A stretch of DNA of 64,000 nucleotides from DRPN01 sp964383915 (GCA_964383915.1 CAYLJE010000001.1:7393-71392), one strand, 5' to 3'; positions 44,206 through 54,077 are shown, counted from the first letter of the stretch. The notes: generated by a model from the letters alone, not told the origin. Program-made: numbers and translations.

Positions 44206-45285
44206 TCATTCATAAACCTTACATTCCTTTTCGCCTCTAAGTACCTGTAGTGCATTCATAGCCAATGCTTTCATTTCATCTTCACCGGGGAAAACCACCA
44301 CCCGTGCAATATGGGCTACCATCACTTTGATGTAATCAACAATTCTGTCATTAAATGCCAGTCCTCCGGTAATAAGAATAGCATCTACTTCTCCTTTTAA
44401 GACAGCGCTCAGGGCTCCGATCTCTTTGCTTACCTGATAAGCCAAAGCATCCAAAAGAAAAGCGGCTTTCTTATTTCCCTCTTCTGACATAAGGTTGATT
44501 TTGTAAACATCATTTGTCCCCATGTAGGCTACAAGTCCACCTTTACCGGTAATCATCTTCTTTACATCATCCAGTGTATATTTCCCGCTGAAGCAGAGTC
44601 TGGCCAGATCACCCATAGGAAGGGTACCCGAACGTTCCGGAGAAAAAGGGCCATCACCATCAAGTCCCTGATTTACATCAATAACACGTCCTTTCCGATG
44701 GGCTCCTACGGTGATGCCACCTCCCAGATGTGCGACAATCAGGTTTATTTCTTCATATTCTTTTCCGATTTGTTGTGCATATGCTCGCGAGATTGCCTTG
44801 TGGTTAAGGGCATGAAAAATCGAACATCTTTCAAAAAGGGGATGTCCTGACACACGGGCGATATCCTGTAATTCATCCACCACCACAGGGTCAGCGATAA
44901 AAGCACGAGCTCCCGGCAGGGAATGGGCAATATCATCCGCAATCAATCCCCCCAGGTTGCTGGCATGTTCTCCCATCACCCCTTTGATCAGGTCCCTTTT
45001 CATTGCCTCATTTACCTCATACACCCCTGATTCAACCGGTTTGATCATGCCACCCCTGCCGATGACTGCCGTTATTTCATTGATCTTTTCGTGGGATTTT
45101 CTTAATTCGTTTAGTATGATCTCTCTACGGAACTCAAATTGGTCGGTAATCCGCCGGAAATGTGCCAGTTCCTCCGGCGAATGACGAATGGTCTCTACCA
45201 ACCGTGGTTTTATTTCACGGTACACAGCAATCTTCGTGGAGGTTGATCCAGGATTAATTACTAAGATTCTATGTACCTGCATCAT
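44206..45285 (-). CDS. buk: Butyrate kinase
   Basis: ASKHA-fold kinase of 359 residues that converts butyryl phosphate and ADP to butyrate and ATP. The N-terminal VINPGSTSTKIAVY is the acetate/butyrate kinase signature; VAHLGGGITVGAHRKGRVID and LITGGLAFNDRIVDYI are the other conserved blocks. It is distinguished from AckA (also here, 408 aa) by its length and by RGGMIKPVESGVYEVNE. It is last in the pta-to-buk strand, 28 bp after ptb. With Ptb it forms the butyrate-producing, ATP-yielding branch; branched-chain acyl phosphates are an alternative substrate. Confidence 0.95.
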   Translation of the reverse strand: MMQVHRILVINPGSTSTKIAVYREIKPRLVETIRHSPEELAHFRRITDQFEFRREIILNELRKSHEKINEITAVIGRGGMIKPVESGVYEVNEAMKRDLIKGVMGEHASNLGGLIADDIAHSLPGARAFIADPVVVDELQDIARVSGHPLFERCSIFHALNHKAISRAYAQQIGKEYEEINLIVAHLGGGITVGAHRKGRVIDVNQGLDGDGPFSPERSGTLPMGDLARLCFSGKYTLDDVKKMITGKGGLVAYMGTNDVYKINLMSEEGNKKAAFLLDALAYQVSKEIGALSAVLKGEVDAILITGGLAFNDRIVDYIKVMVAHIARVVVFPGEDEMKALAMNALQVLRGEKECKVYE

Positions 45286-45313
45286 TATTTATTCATTAAA
45301 CAAACAGTTTATA

Positions 45314-46219
45314 TTACCGCTCAGAGATCAGGGCACCCAAGGCTATGGAGAATAACTTTGTTTCCTGCGTATCCCCCCGTGAAGAAAGTATTACCGGCAC
45401 TCTGGCTCCGGCAACAATAGCTGCCGTTGTTCCTTTCAGTAATTTTGTGTGGCACTTATAGAAGACGTTCCCTGATTCTATATTGGGAAATAATAAACAA
45501 TCGGCTTCTCCTGCCACCATAGACCTGATCTTTTTAATTTCGGCACTTTCCTTGTCCAGTGCCACATCCAGAGCCAACGGTCCATCTACATAAGCCTTTT
45601 TAATCTGTCCACGTTCAGCCATTTTGGCAAGAATAGCAGCATCAACGCAGGCTTCCATACCTGAAAGGACCTGTTCGGTAGCCGCAATGACAGCCACCCG
45701 GGGTGTTTCTACACCCAGTGTTTCAGCCACTTCAACTAAATGTTCCAGGATTATTTTTTTTTCTTTTAAATCCGGATTGGGAATAATAGCTACATCTCCA
45801 ATCACCAGCAGTTTATGGTAGCTGACCGGTTCTAAGACAGCTACATGGGTAAGTAATGAGCCATGTGAAACAAGGCCGGTTTCCTTGTTTAAGATAGCCC
45901 GCATATACTGGTCTGTGCTGACCGTTCCTTTCATGATCAGGTCCCCTTTTCCTTCCCGGATCATGGCCACAGCACGATTAGTTGCCTTTATGGCATCCGG
46001 TTCGTGGAAAATCTCGAACAGGGTTTCCGGCCATCCTTCTTTTTTACATATTTTTTTTATCTCCTGCCGGTCACCCACCAGGATGCCATTAACAATACCT
46101 TTTTTTACGGCGGAAGCCACTGCACCAATGGTATGGGCATCCCTTGCATAGGCTACAACGACATTTTTTGCCGGGACCTTTCCGAGGGCTTCGAACATAT
46201 CTTCAAGTTTTCGAATCAT
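45314..46219 (-). CDS. ptb: Phosphate butyryltransferase
   Basis: 301 residues; swaps CoA for phosphate on butyryl-CoA, yielding butyryl phosphate for Buk. The protein belongs to the PTA/PTB family, with LVGDRQEIKKICKKEG near the N-terminus, GDLIMKGTVSTDQYMRAIL, SHGSLLTHVAVLEP, the substrate/phosphate segment around GPLALDVALDKESAEIK, and LLFPNIESGNVFYKC. It overlaps ackA by 4 bp (46216-46219), so expression is coupled. Ptb rather than Pta is supported by its place next to buk and by the presence of a separate pta in the same run. Confidence 0.93.
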   Translation of the reverse strand: MIRKLEDMFEALGKVPAKNVVVAYARDAHTIGAVASAVKKGIVNGILVGDRQEIKKICKKEGWPETLFEIFHEPDAIKATNRAVAMIREGKGDLIMKGTVSTDQYMRAILNKETGLVSHGSLLTHVAVLEPVSYHKLLVIGDVAIIPNPDLKEKKIILEHLVEVAETLGVETPRVAVIAATEQVLSGMEACVDAAILAKMAERGQIKKAYVDGPLALDVALDKESAEIKKIRSMVAGEADCLLFPNIESGNVFYKCHTKLLKGTTAAIVAGARVPVILSSRGDTQETKLFSIALGALISER

Positions 46220-47442
46220 TTCCCTTGATTAATTTTTGTCCGTTTTTTAATAATTTCCATTGTATCCCAGGCAATCACAAGTTCTTCATTGGTGGGTATC
46301 ACCACGATCCTGATCTTTGATTCAGGGGTACTTATTTCTCCTTTCTTGCCTCCGATGATTTTCTTATTTATGGCAGCATCCAGATGAATCCCCAGAAACT
46401 CCAGACCGGAACAGACCATTTCCCGGATACCACTATCGTTTTCTCCTATACCTCCTGTAAAGACAAGAATATCCAGTCCATTGAGTGCTGCCGAATATGC
46501 TCCAATATATTTTTTAATACGGTAACTATATGTTTCGAGGGCAAGCAAGGCTCGTTCATTCCCTTCTCCGGCTGCTTTTTCTATATCACGCATATCGGAA
46601 GAAACCCCGGATATGCCTAACATACCGCTGAACTTGTTTATCAGGGTGTTGGTAGCATGAAGATTTAACTCTTCTTTTTGCATGACATAGATCATGGCTC
46701 CCAGATCCAGATCCCCGGTACGGGTCCCCATAATCAGACCTTCGACAGGGGTGAGTCCCATGGAGGTATCTACGGATTTTCCATTTTTTATGGCAGCCAT
46801 CGAAGCGCCATTTCCTAAATGACAGGTGATAATTTTTTTCTTTTCATATTTACATCCCAGAAAATCACAGGCATACTTTGACACGTATCGGTGGCTGGTC
46901 CCATGGAATCCGTAACGACGAATCCCGTATTTTTTATATAAAGAAAAAGGAATAGCATAGGTATAAGCATAAGGGGGCATGGTCTGATGAAAAGCCGTGT
47001 CAAAAACTCCTACCTGCGGAACATCAGGCAGGAGTTCTTTCATAGCGAAGATCCCTTTCAGATTAGCAGGATTGTGTAATGGCGCCAGATCCGCCACTTC
47101 CTGTATTTGCTCAATAACCGCCTCAGTGATCAGAACACTTCCACTGAATTTTTCTCCTCCGTGTACCACACGGTGTCCTATGGCATCTATCTCATCGAAA
47201 TGTTTAATACTTCCGTGTTTGCTACTGGTAATTACACCCAGGATATATTCTATTCCCTGTTGATGGTCATATATTTCACCTTCCAAATGCACTTCATCCC
47301 CATCTTCCCGCTGGTTATTCAAAAAAGAACCATGGAGTCCTATTTTTTCAACAATGCCTTTGGCCATTACGTGTTCGCGGGTCATATCAAGCAACTGATA
47401 TTTTATGGAAGAACTACCGCAGTTCAGGACAATTATTTTCAT
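46216..47442 (-). CDS. ackA: Acetate kinase
   Basis: 408-residue acetate kinase forming acetate and ATP from acetyl phosphate. IIVLNCGSSSIKYQLLD at the N-terminus, GHRVVHGGEKF with the catalytic Arg/His region, VFDTAFHQTMPPYAYTYAIP, RRYGFHGTSHRYV, CHLGNGASMAAIKNGKSVDT and FTGGIGENDSGIRE are all present. It lies between the 3-hydroxyacyl-CoA dehydrogenase gene (38 bp) and ptb (4-bp overlap). Acetate formation through Pta-AckA in the same transcript as butyrate formation suggests shared control of both acid products. Confidence 0.97.
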   Translation of the reverse strand: MKIIVLNCGSSSIKYQLLDMTREHVMAKGIVEKIGLHGSFLNNQREDGDEVHLEGEIYDHQQGIEYILGVITSSKHGSIKHFDEIDAIGHRVVHGGEKFSGSVLITEAVIEQIQEVADLAPLHNPANLKGIFAMKELLPDVPQVGVFDTAFHQTMPPYAYTYAIPFSLYKKYGIRRYGFHGTSHRYVSKYACDFLGCKYEKKKIITCHLGNGASMAAIKNGKSVDTSMGLTPVEGLIMGTRTGDLDLGAMIYVMQKEELNLHATNTLINKFSGMLGISGVSSDMRDIEKAAGEGNERALLALETYSYRIKKYIGAYSAALNGLDILVFTGGIGENDSGIREMVCSGLEFLGIHLDAAINKKIIGGKKGEISTPESKIRIVVIPTNEELVIAWDTMEIIKKRTKINQGK

Positions 47443-47480
47443 ATTTTTTTTATGCTAAGTTATTAATTTTATTAACGTTG

Positions 47481-48455
47481 CTACTGATGGATAAATATCT
47501 CCGGACAAGTAATCGTTTCTCCCTTGATTCTTCCTTTTTCATAAATATAAAACCCCTGACCTGATTCGCGACCCAGGTATCCCAGACGATACAACCGTTT
47601 GATGATAGGGCTGGGTTTGAATTTCCTTTCTGCAAACTCCTGATAGAGATTATTCATCCATTTGATTACTTTATCCAGGCCAATACGGTCAGCCATCTCA
47701 AGAGGACCGAACTGGAGGCCAAACCCCAGTTTCATGATTACATCAATATTTGTAGCAGAAGCAACTCCTTCCATCAGGGTTTCACAGGCTTCATTGATCA
47801 GGACAATGATCAGGCGGGTGCTGACATTTCCCGGTGACTCAATCAGTGGAATGACTCGTTTTCCAATGGTACGGGCAAATTTATCAACAAATTCAACGGA
47901 TTTTCGATTTGTATACATCCCTTGTACTAGTTCGACGACACCTCCACTGATAACCGAAGGTAGAAAATGCAGCCCCACAGCTCTTTCCGGATGTTTCAGA
48001 ACAGACGCCAGGTCAGAAACCACGAGGGTTGAGGTATTGGAAGCAATGATGGCATCATCCCTGACAACGACTTCTATCTTTTTGAAGACTTCTTTTCTGA
48101 GTTCCAGGCCGGTTCCCGGTTTTCTGTTGTTGATTGTTTCAATAACTATATCACAATCATAGATATTATTATAATCTGTGGAGCCATGAATATGTGAAAG
48201 TATGGCTTTTTTTTCACCTACTGTCAATCCCCATTCGTCAATAGCATCATCGAGCGTCTGGTTTAATTCGAGAAACACTTCCGCAACACGGTTATCAGAC
48301 AAGTCAATGAATTCAACATTGATTCCGTTTCTGGCAACCAGATGGGCAATTTCCTGCCCCATGTTTCCGCAACCTATCAGTCCTACTTTTTGCAGACTTC
48401 CTTTTTTCTTTACTTTCTGTCTTAATGCGTATTCTTCTATTGGTTCGACATTCAT
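47481..48455 (-). CDS. hbd: 3-hydroxyacyl-CoA dehydrogenase, Hbd-like with a variant active site
   Basis: 324 residues, NAD(P)-dependent, interconverting 3-hydroxybutyryl-CoA and acetoacetyl-CoA in the canonical family. The Rossmann loop GCGNMG is at 28-33. Against the well-studied human enzyme (Ser137, His158, Glu170, Asn208), the same spacing here gives Ser142, His163 and Glu175, but Thr213 where Asn is expected (SPGNVSTRL instead of PGFxxNR). The HFFNPV block also reads HFLPSV. The C-terminal domain keeps GPLEMADRIGLD. It lies between pta (17 bp) and ackA (38 bp), which supports a role in the acid fermentation route, but the altered site may mean different substrate or slower chemistry. 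Confidence 0.85.
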   Translation of the reverse strand: MNVEPIEEYALRQKVKKKGSLQKVGLIGCGNMGQEIAHLVARNGINVEFIDLSDNRVAEVFLELNQTLDDAIDEWGLTVGEKKAILSHIHGSTDYNNIYDCDIVIETINNRKPGTGLELRKEVFKKIEVVVRDDAIIASNTSTLVVSDLASVLKHPERAVGLHFLPSVISGGVVELVQGMYTNRKSVEFVDKFARTIGKRVIPLIESPGNVSTRLIIVLINEACETLMEGVASATNIDVIMKLGFGLQFGPLEMADRIGLDKVIKWMNNLYQEFAERKFKPSPIIKRLYRLGYLGRESGQGFYIYEKGRIKGETITCPEIFIHQ

Positions 48456-48472
48456 ATTACTGATTTTAAAAA

Positions 48473-49480
48473 TTAAATATTAAGCCCTGCTGCCTGATTA
48501 GCTGTAATAGCTGCCAGGTTGACAATGTCCTCTACACTACATCCTCTGGATAAATCATTGATAGGGGCAGCCATCCCCTGTAAAACGGGACCAATGGCCT
48601 CGGCATGAGCCAGACGCTGCACCAATTTGTAGCTTATATTTCCCGAGTTCAAGTCAGGGAAAATCATTACATTGGCTTTGCCGGCGATATCACTGCCGGG
48701 TGCTTTTTTCCTGCCAATAGCCGGGATGATTGCAGCATCAGCCTGTAGTTCGCCGTCGATAGAGAGGGAGGGATCCATTTCCCTGGCTTTTTGTAATGCA
48801 GTAACTACTTTATCCACTGTTTCATGAGAAGCACTTCCTTTGGTGGAAAAACTAAGCATGGCTACCCGGGGTTCAAATCCGCCAATAACACGGGCAGTCC
48901 TGGCAGAGGTTACTGCAATCTCAGCCAGTTGAGATGCATCCGGATCAGGATTCACAGCACAATCTGCAAATACCATCATCCCATCTTCTCCAAAATCTTT
49001 GTCTTTTACTATCATAAAAAAAGCGCCTGAAACCACACTGATGCCAGGCAGGGTACGAACGTACTGAAAAGCCGGACGCAAGACATTTCCTGTTGGATTA
49101 TTGGCTCCCGCAACTTCTCCGTCAGCATCTCCGGCTTTAATCATCACCGGCCCCAGATACAAAGGATCTTCAATCAATGTAGCAGCCTCCTCCCTTGTTA
49201 ACCCTTTGTGGGCGCGCAACGACATCATCAAATTAATGTATTCCTGTTTTTTGGAATGATCCAGAGGATTGATAATCTTACACTCTTTTATGTGTTCCAA
49301 CCCCAGCTTCTTTGCCTGGCGATTAATTTGTCCGGGATCACCAATAAGAATAATTTCTGCTATTTTATTACCGGCAAGAATATCCCCTGCCCGCAGATTC
49401 CTTTCTTCATACGCTTCAGGTAACACAATCCTTTTGTGTATTTTTTGTGCTTTTTCTTTAATACTTTTTATAAAATCCAT
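48473..49480 (-). CDS. pta: Phosphate acetyltransferase
   Basis: 335-residue single-domain Pta that converts acetyl-CoA and phosphate to acetyl phosphate and CoA. RIVLPEAYEERNLRAGDIL at the N-terminus, PLYLGPVMIKAGDADGEVAG, SGAFFMIVKDKDFGEDG, FADCAVNPDPDASQLAEIA, LSFSTKGSASH, and VMIFPDLNSGNISYKLVQR are family signatures. It lacks the N-terminal DRTGG domain of long Pta forms. It is the first gene of the minus-strand cluster pta-hbd-ackA-ptb-buk and starts 195 bp from the divergent FAD/Fe-S dehydrogenase gene. Confidence 0.96.
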   Translation of the reverse strand: MDFIKSIKEKAQKIHKRIVLPEAYEERNLRAGDILAGNKIAEIILIGDPGQINRQAKKLGLEHIKECKIINPLDHSKKQEYINLMMSLRAHKGLTREEAATLIEDPLYLGPVMIKAGDADGEVAGANNPTGNVLRPAFQYVRTLPGISVVSGAFFMIVKDKDFGEDGMMVFADCAVNPDPDASQLAEIAVTSARTARVIGGFEPRVAMLSFSTKGSASHETVDKVVTALQKAREMDPSLSIDGELQADAAIIPAIGRKKAPGSDIAGKANVMIFPDLNSGNISYKLVQRLAHAEAIGPVLQGMAAPINDLSRGCSVEDIVNLAAITANQAAGLNI

Positions 49481-49675
49481 TGTTTATCAAATAGTTATAT
49501 AAATTAAAAATTTTTCTCAAAGGTAGCTAAAAATCATATGATTTTATACCAATTCAAATGACTATTATCATAAGGTAAGACTGTTTTAAAACAACCGGGG
49601 AAAAAGAATTAAATGAAGCCCTTTGCTATCTATGTAAATGTATTAATTTTAACCCGCATAAAAAAGTTTTTATAC

Positions 49676-52618
49676 ATGATTCACGATACTTACGAAGATC
49701 TTTCCGGGCAAATCAAAGGAGATCTTTATTGGGATGAAGTATCCAAGATTCTTTATGCCACGGATGCCTCGGAATACAGGGAACATCCGCTGGCTGTTTC
49801 CCGTCCTAAAGACAAAGAGGATATTAAAATAATTCTGGCATTTGCCAGAAAAAACAGTATTCCTGTAATCCCCCGGGCGGCAGGCACTTCGTTAGCCGGG
49901 CAGGTCGTTGGCAAAGGATTGGTCATGGATATTTCAAAATATATGACCCGTATTCTGGAGTTAAACAGACCAGCACACTGGGTTCATGTAGAACCGGGGG
50001 TTATCCCGGATGAACTAAATCAGTATCTTTATCCTTACGGGTTATTTTTTGGTCCGGAAACATCTACCTCAAACCGGTGTATGTTAGCCGGGATGCTGGG
50101 CAATAATTCCTGTGGGTCCCATTCGATCCTGTATGGCAGTACACGTGATCATACCCTGGAAGTAGAGACCATTCTCAGTGATGGGAGTGAAGTGATCTTT
50201 GGTCCGTTAAACCGTGAAGATTTTATTTCTAAGACTCACCAGGAGAACCTGGAAGGGAGAATTTATAAAAAACTGCATGATATCCTTTCAGACAAAGAGA
50301 TTCGGGATGAGATACGTAAACAATTTCCCCATCCTGCCATACCCCGGAGAAATAATGGTTATGCCCTGGACCTTCTGTTGGAAACAGACCCATTTACAGG
50401 CAACGGAGTTCCGTTTAATCTGGCTAAATTTCTAGCCGGATCGGAAGGAACACTGGCCGTTACAACAGGGATCAGGTTTAATCTTGTTCCGGTGCCTCCA
50501 AAAGAAAAAGGGCTGGTGTGCGTTCACCTGAAAAAAATACCGGATGCTTTTAAAGCTAATCTGATTGCATTGAAACATCATCCCGGAGCGGTTGAATTGA
50601 TGGATAAGACCGTACTCGATCTTACAAAAGATAATATTGAACAGCAAAAAAACCGGTTTTTTATTGAGGGTAATCCCGGAGCATTACTCCTGGTAGAGTT
50701 TGTGCGTGATACCAGACAGGAGATTGCAGAGATTGCTGCTGCTCTGGAGCAGGACCTTCGCCGGGCAGGCTATGGTTATTCCTTCCCTGTCCTATATGGT
50801 AATGAGGTTAATAAAGTCTGGAATCTGAGAAAAGCAGGTCTGGGAGTTCTGGCAAATATGAAGGGAGATGCAAAACCGGTGTCGGTTATTGAAGATACCG
50901 CTGTACGTGTCGGGGATATCCCTGCCTATATGGAAGATATTGAGAATATCCTTAAAAAATATAACAAATCCTGTGTTTATTATGCCCACATTGGTTCCGG
51001 AGAAATCCATCTAAGACCCATATTGAATCTTAGAGATCCGAATGATGTCGTGTTATTCCACACTCTTGGAGAAGAAGTATCCAGACTGGTAAAAAAATAC
51101 AGGGGATCCCTTAGCGGAGAGCATGGGGACGGTCGCCTGAGGGGTGAATTTACTCCCGGGATGGTGGGAGAGAGGATCTATCAAATTTTTAGAGAAATAA
51201 AACATACATTCGATCCATACGGAATTCTTAATCCGGGGAAAATTACGGATACACCTCCCATGAATAAATTTCTTCGTATGGACCCTGAGATCCCGGTAAA
51301 AGAAATCAAGACTTACTTTGATTTTTCTGCAACGGGAGGTTACCAGAGAGCTGCAGAAAAATGTAACGGATCAGGAGACTGCCGGAAAACAAAAAAATCC
51401 GGGGGGGTTATGTGTCCCAGTTATATGGCCACCCACGATGAAGATAAGAGCACACGTGCCCGGGCCAACATGCTGAGGGAGGTGATCACACAATCCAAAA
51501 AGGAAGACCCGCTGGATGACCCACGTCTGTATAATATTATGGATACGTGTCTTTCGTGTAAAGGATGTAAATCGGAATGTCCTTCCAGTGTGGATATTAC
51601 CCGTATGAAGGCTGAATTCCTGCAACATTATTATGATGCTCACGGAGTGCCTATGCGAACACGGTTGATTGCCTGGTACAGTGTGGTGCAGAAAATGGGT
51701 ATGATTTTTCCTGCTGGCTATAATTTTTTTATGAGAAATCGTATCTTATCAAGGATCATAAAGAAAATGATTGGTTTTGCCATGGACAGATCTATGCCCC
51801 GGTTGGCTCCCCATACGTTCCGGCACTGGATCAAAAAAAATCTTCATAAGATTCAACCGCTTCATCCCACAGGGAAAGTGTTTCTCTTTGTCGATGAATT
51901 TACCAATTATCAAGATGTAGAAATTGGTAAAAAGGCGGTTAAACTACTGGTGAACCTTGGTTATCAAGTTGAATCCCTGTCACATGCAGAGAGCGGCAGG
52001 ACTTTTCTTTCCAAGGGTTTTGTAAGAAAAGCTGCAAAAATAGCAGTAAAAAATGTAAAAATATTTAAAGAAAAAGCTTCGGAACAAACCCCGTTGATTG
52101 GGATTGAACCTTCAGCAATCCTGGGATTCAGAGATGAATACCCTGACCTGGTGGGAGATGCACTGAGAAAGGATGCCCGGCAACTGGCACAACATGCCCT
52201 GATGATTGATGAGTTTCTGGCCCGTGAGATGAAAGCCGGAAGAATTAAAAAGGAAAGGTTCACAAAAGAAAAAAAACAGATCAAACTTCACGGTCATTGC
52301 CACCAGAAAGCGCTAAGCTCAACCGAATATTCACGATTGATCTTATCTTTTCCTGAAAATTACAGCGTGGAAGAAATCCCTTCCGGATGTTGTGGTATGG
52401 CCGGTTCTTTTGGCTTTGAGAAAGAACATTATGATTTATCTATGAAAATAGGCGAACTGGTATTATTCCCGGATATCCGGAGAACAGATAATGAGACCCT
52501 TATTGCAGCGCCAGGGACCAGTTGCCGTCATCAGATCAAAGATGGCACAGAGAAAAAATCCTATCATCCGGTAGAAATTCTTTATGATGCTTTGTTAAAG
52601 AATACCCCTTGTCCGTAA
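49676..52618 (+). CDS. FAD/4Fe-4S 2-hydroxyacid dehydrogenase (GlcD-GlcF fusion type)
   Basis: 980 residues combining an FAD-binding oxidase (PCMH fold, 20-250) with an Fe-S reductase part. PRAAGTSLAGQVVGKGLVMD is the FAD pyrophosphate loop. SGEHGDGRLRGEFTPGM ends the FAD C-terminal domain. The ferredoxin-like domain holds CNGSGDCRK, VMCPSYMATHDEDKSTRARA and CLSCKGCKSECPSSVD. Two CCG domains lie at the end (GHCHQKALSS, SGCCGMAGSFGFEKEHYD). Oxidation of D-lactate, glycolate or 2-hydroxyglutarate is the family range; D-lactate fits next to a fermentation cluster but is inference. ATG at 49676 is preferred; the frame opens 21 codons earlier. Confidence 0.9.
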   Translation: MIHDTYEDLSGQIKGDLYWDEVSKILYATDASEYREHPLAVSRPKDKEDIKIILAFARKNSIPVIPRAAGTSLAGQVVGKGLVMDISKYMTRILELNRPAHWVHVEPGVIPDELNQYLYPYGLFFGPETSTSNRCMLAGMLGNNSCGSHSILYGSTRDHTLEVETILSDGSEVIFGPLNREDFISKTHQENLEGRIYKKLHDILSDKEIRDEIRKQFPHPAIPRRNNGYALDLLLETDPFTGNGVPFNLAKFLAGSEGTLAVTTGIRFNLVPVPPKEKGLVCVHLKKIPDAFKANLIALKHHPGAVELMDKTVLDLTKDNIEQQKNRFFIEGNPGALLLVEFVRDTRQEIAEIAAALEQDLRRAGYGYSFPVLYGNEVNKVWNLRKAGLGVLANMKGDAKPVSVIEDTAVRVGDIPAYMEDIENILKKYNKSCVYYAHIGSGEIHLRPILNLRDPNDVVLFHTLGEEVSRLVKKYRGSLSGEHGDGRLRGEFTPGMVGERIYQIFREIKHTFDPYGILNPGKITDTPPMNKFLRMDPEIPVKEIKTYFDFSATGGYQRAAEKCNGSGDCRKTKKSGGVMCPSYMATHDEDKSTRARANMLREVITQSKKEDPLDDPRLYNIMDTCLSCKGCKSECPSSVDITRMKAEFLQHYYDAHGVPMRTRLIAWYSVVQKMGMIFPAGYNFFMRNRILSRIIKKMIGFAMDRSMPRLAPHTFRHWIKKNLHKIQPLHPTGKVFLFVDEFTNYQDVEIGKKAVKLLVNLGYQVESLSHAESGRTFLSKGFVRKAAKIAVKNVKIFKEKASEQTPLIGIEPSAILGFRDEYPDLVGDALRKDARQLAQHALMIDEFLAREMKAGRIKKERFTKEKKQIKLHGHCHQKALSSTEYSRLILSFPENYSVEEIPSGCCGMAGSFGFEKEHYDLSMKIGELVLFPDIRRTDNETLIAAPGTSCRHQIKDGTEKKSYHPVEILYDALLKNTPCP

Positions 52619-52703
52619 TTGATAAATAGATAAAAAACTTTCCCGCCACAACGATTGGTATCCAGATGAGCGGAAATCTTCTTCCTGAACTTATTATTAT
52701 GCT

Positions 52704-53879
52704 TTAACGGACAGTATTGTTATTTTTCTGTTTTATCTTTTCATAATACCGATCCAGAATATTTGTCATTAATGGTTGATAGAAATTCCAGTAGAAATAA
52801 CGTTTATAACTGAGGAAAGGAATATCAAGCATTTTACTCAGTTTATCATAATTGTAAAAATAAGATGTTCTCATTTGAACAGGATTCTTCGCAAAGTTCC
52901 CTGCCAGGTAATAATAGGGGTGATCAGTGCTACTTTCCATAACAGCAGGGAAATAAGAGGGAATGGAATTTTCAGTCAAGATAGAGTCACCTATTTCATT
53001 AACATGGATTTTAAAATAGGAAATCACTTTATTGTTCCCGGGTTCAACAATTTCAAACCAATAGGGGAAAGGAACCTGATAGGAAAGTCCATATTTTTCC
53101 TGGCCATATTCTGTAGTGTATATATAAGGAATATTAAAGTCCAGGTCTTTTTTATCTTCCAGAACAACTACGCGGTTATTATAATTTATGAAAACAATTC
53201 CACCGTTTTTAAAAGTCCAGGATTTTTGATATTGTTCCCGGTAAGTATTCATAATCCATTCCGGCAACTTGGGGTTTTTGATGGAATCGAGAGAAGAAAA
53301 ATATTTACCGAGCCATTCTGTCCATTTTACTCCGAAAATTTCTTCCGTTTTTACTCTTTCCAAGGGGTCTGTAGGATACGCCATAATATCGTATTCTCCG
53401 ATTAAAAGTTTTTTTCTGGCTTTCATTTCCCTGAGGAAGAGATAATCATTGTTATTCAGACCTCCGTATATTTTTCTTGACCTCCGTGTTTTACTGATAC
53501 CTTTATACCAATCGTTGAAATAAACGCCATACGTATCTGTATAATAGGCCATATCGAAAGAATCAGCCATCGATATAATATTCGACAACTGAATTCTTTT
53601 AATCTCATATTGTTTACTGCGTTTTGGCTTTAAAGGGAAAAAACCATAATAGTCCTTTCTATTGTTGTATCTTTTGTGATCCGATTTAACATATTTTTCA
53701 TGTGTAAGTATCCAATTAAAGGACCGGTGATTTTCCCGATAAAAAGTAGGTACCGTTTTATCGAGAATTAAAATCTTTAATTCTTTTTTTGGTTGAAACG
53801 CCCATTTGAATAAACTATACCCCGGAATAATTGAAAGAATCACCAGGATTATGAAAAAAGATCTCAATGACTTATTCAT
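52704..53879 (-). CDS. Membrane-anchored protein of unknown function
   Basis: 391 residues. Residues 7-28 form one transmembrane segment near the N-terminus. The rest is a globular, probably periplasmic domain rich in Tyr, Lys and Asn. Features include ILILDKTVPTFYRENHRSF after the anchor, MAYYTDTYGVYFNDWY, YGGLNNNDYLFLREM followed by LLIGEYDIMAYPTDP, and KWTEWLGKYFSSLD. The pattern loosely suggests a Rossmann-like, amidotransferase-type layout, but I cannot name the family and no catalytic residue is secure. It stands alone between the dehydrogenase and ggt. The flanking 53880-54077 is AT-rich without recognisable elements. Confidence 0.7.
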   Translation of the reverse strand: MNKSLRSFFIILVILSIIPGYSLFKWAFQPKKELKILILDKTVPTFYRENHRSFNWILTHEKYVKSDHKRYNNRKDYYGFFPLKPKRSKQYEIKRIQLSNIISMADSFDMAYYTDTYGVYFNDWYKGISKTRRSRKIYGGLNNNDYLFLREMKARKKLLIGEYDIMAYPTDPLERVKTEEIFGVKWTEWLGKYFSSLDSIKNPKLPEWIMNTYREQYQKSWTFKNGGIVFINYNNRVVVLEDKKDLDFNIPYIYTTEYGQEKYGLSYQVPFPYWFEIVEPGNNKVISYFKIHVNEIGDSILTENSIPSYFPAVMESSTDHPYYYLAGNFAKNPVQMRTSYFYNYDKLSKMLDIPFLSYKRYFYWNFYQPLMTNILDRYYEKIKQKNNNTVR

Positions 53880-54077
53880 ATAAACCTGAACTTTTTTGGT
53901 TAAATAAAAGATGCCTTAGGCACAAAAATACAAACATAAATGTATTAAAATAATTTTATATAAAAAATTTTGCTAAAAAAACTTTTTACTAATTCTTTAT
54001 ACTGACTCTTTATACTTTAGATTATTGAATTTGTTTCTAAAGGGACAAAAGAAAAAATAAAAAACCATGAAAAAATA

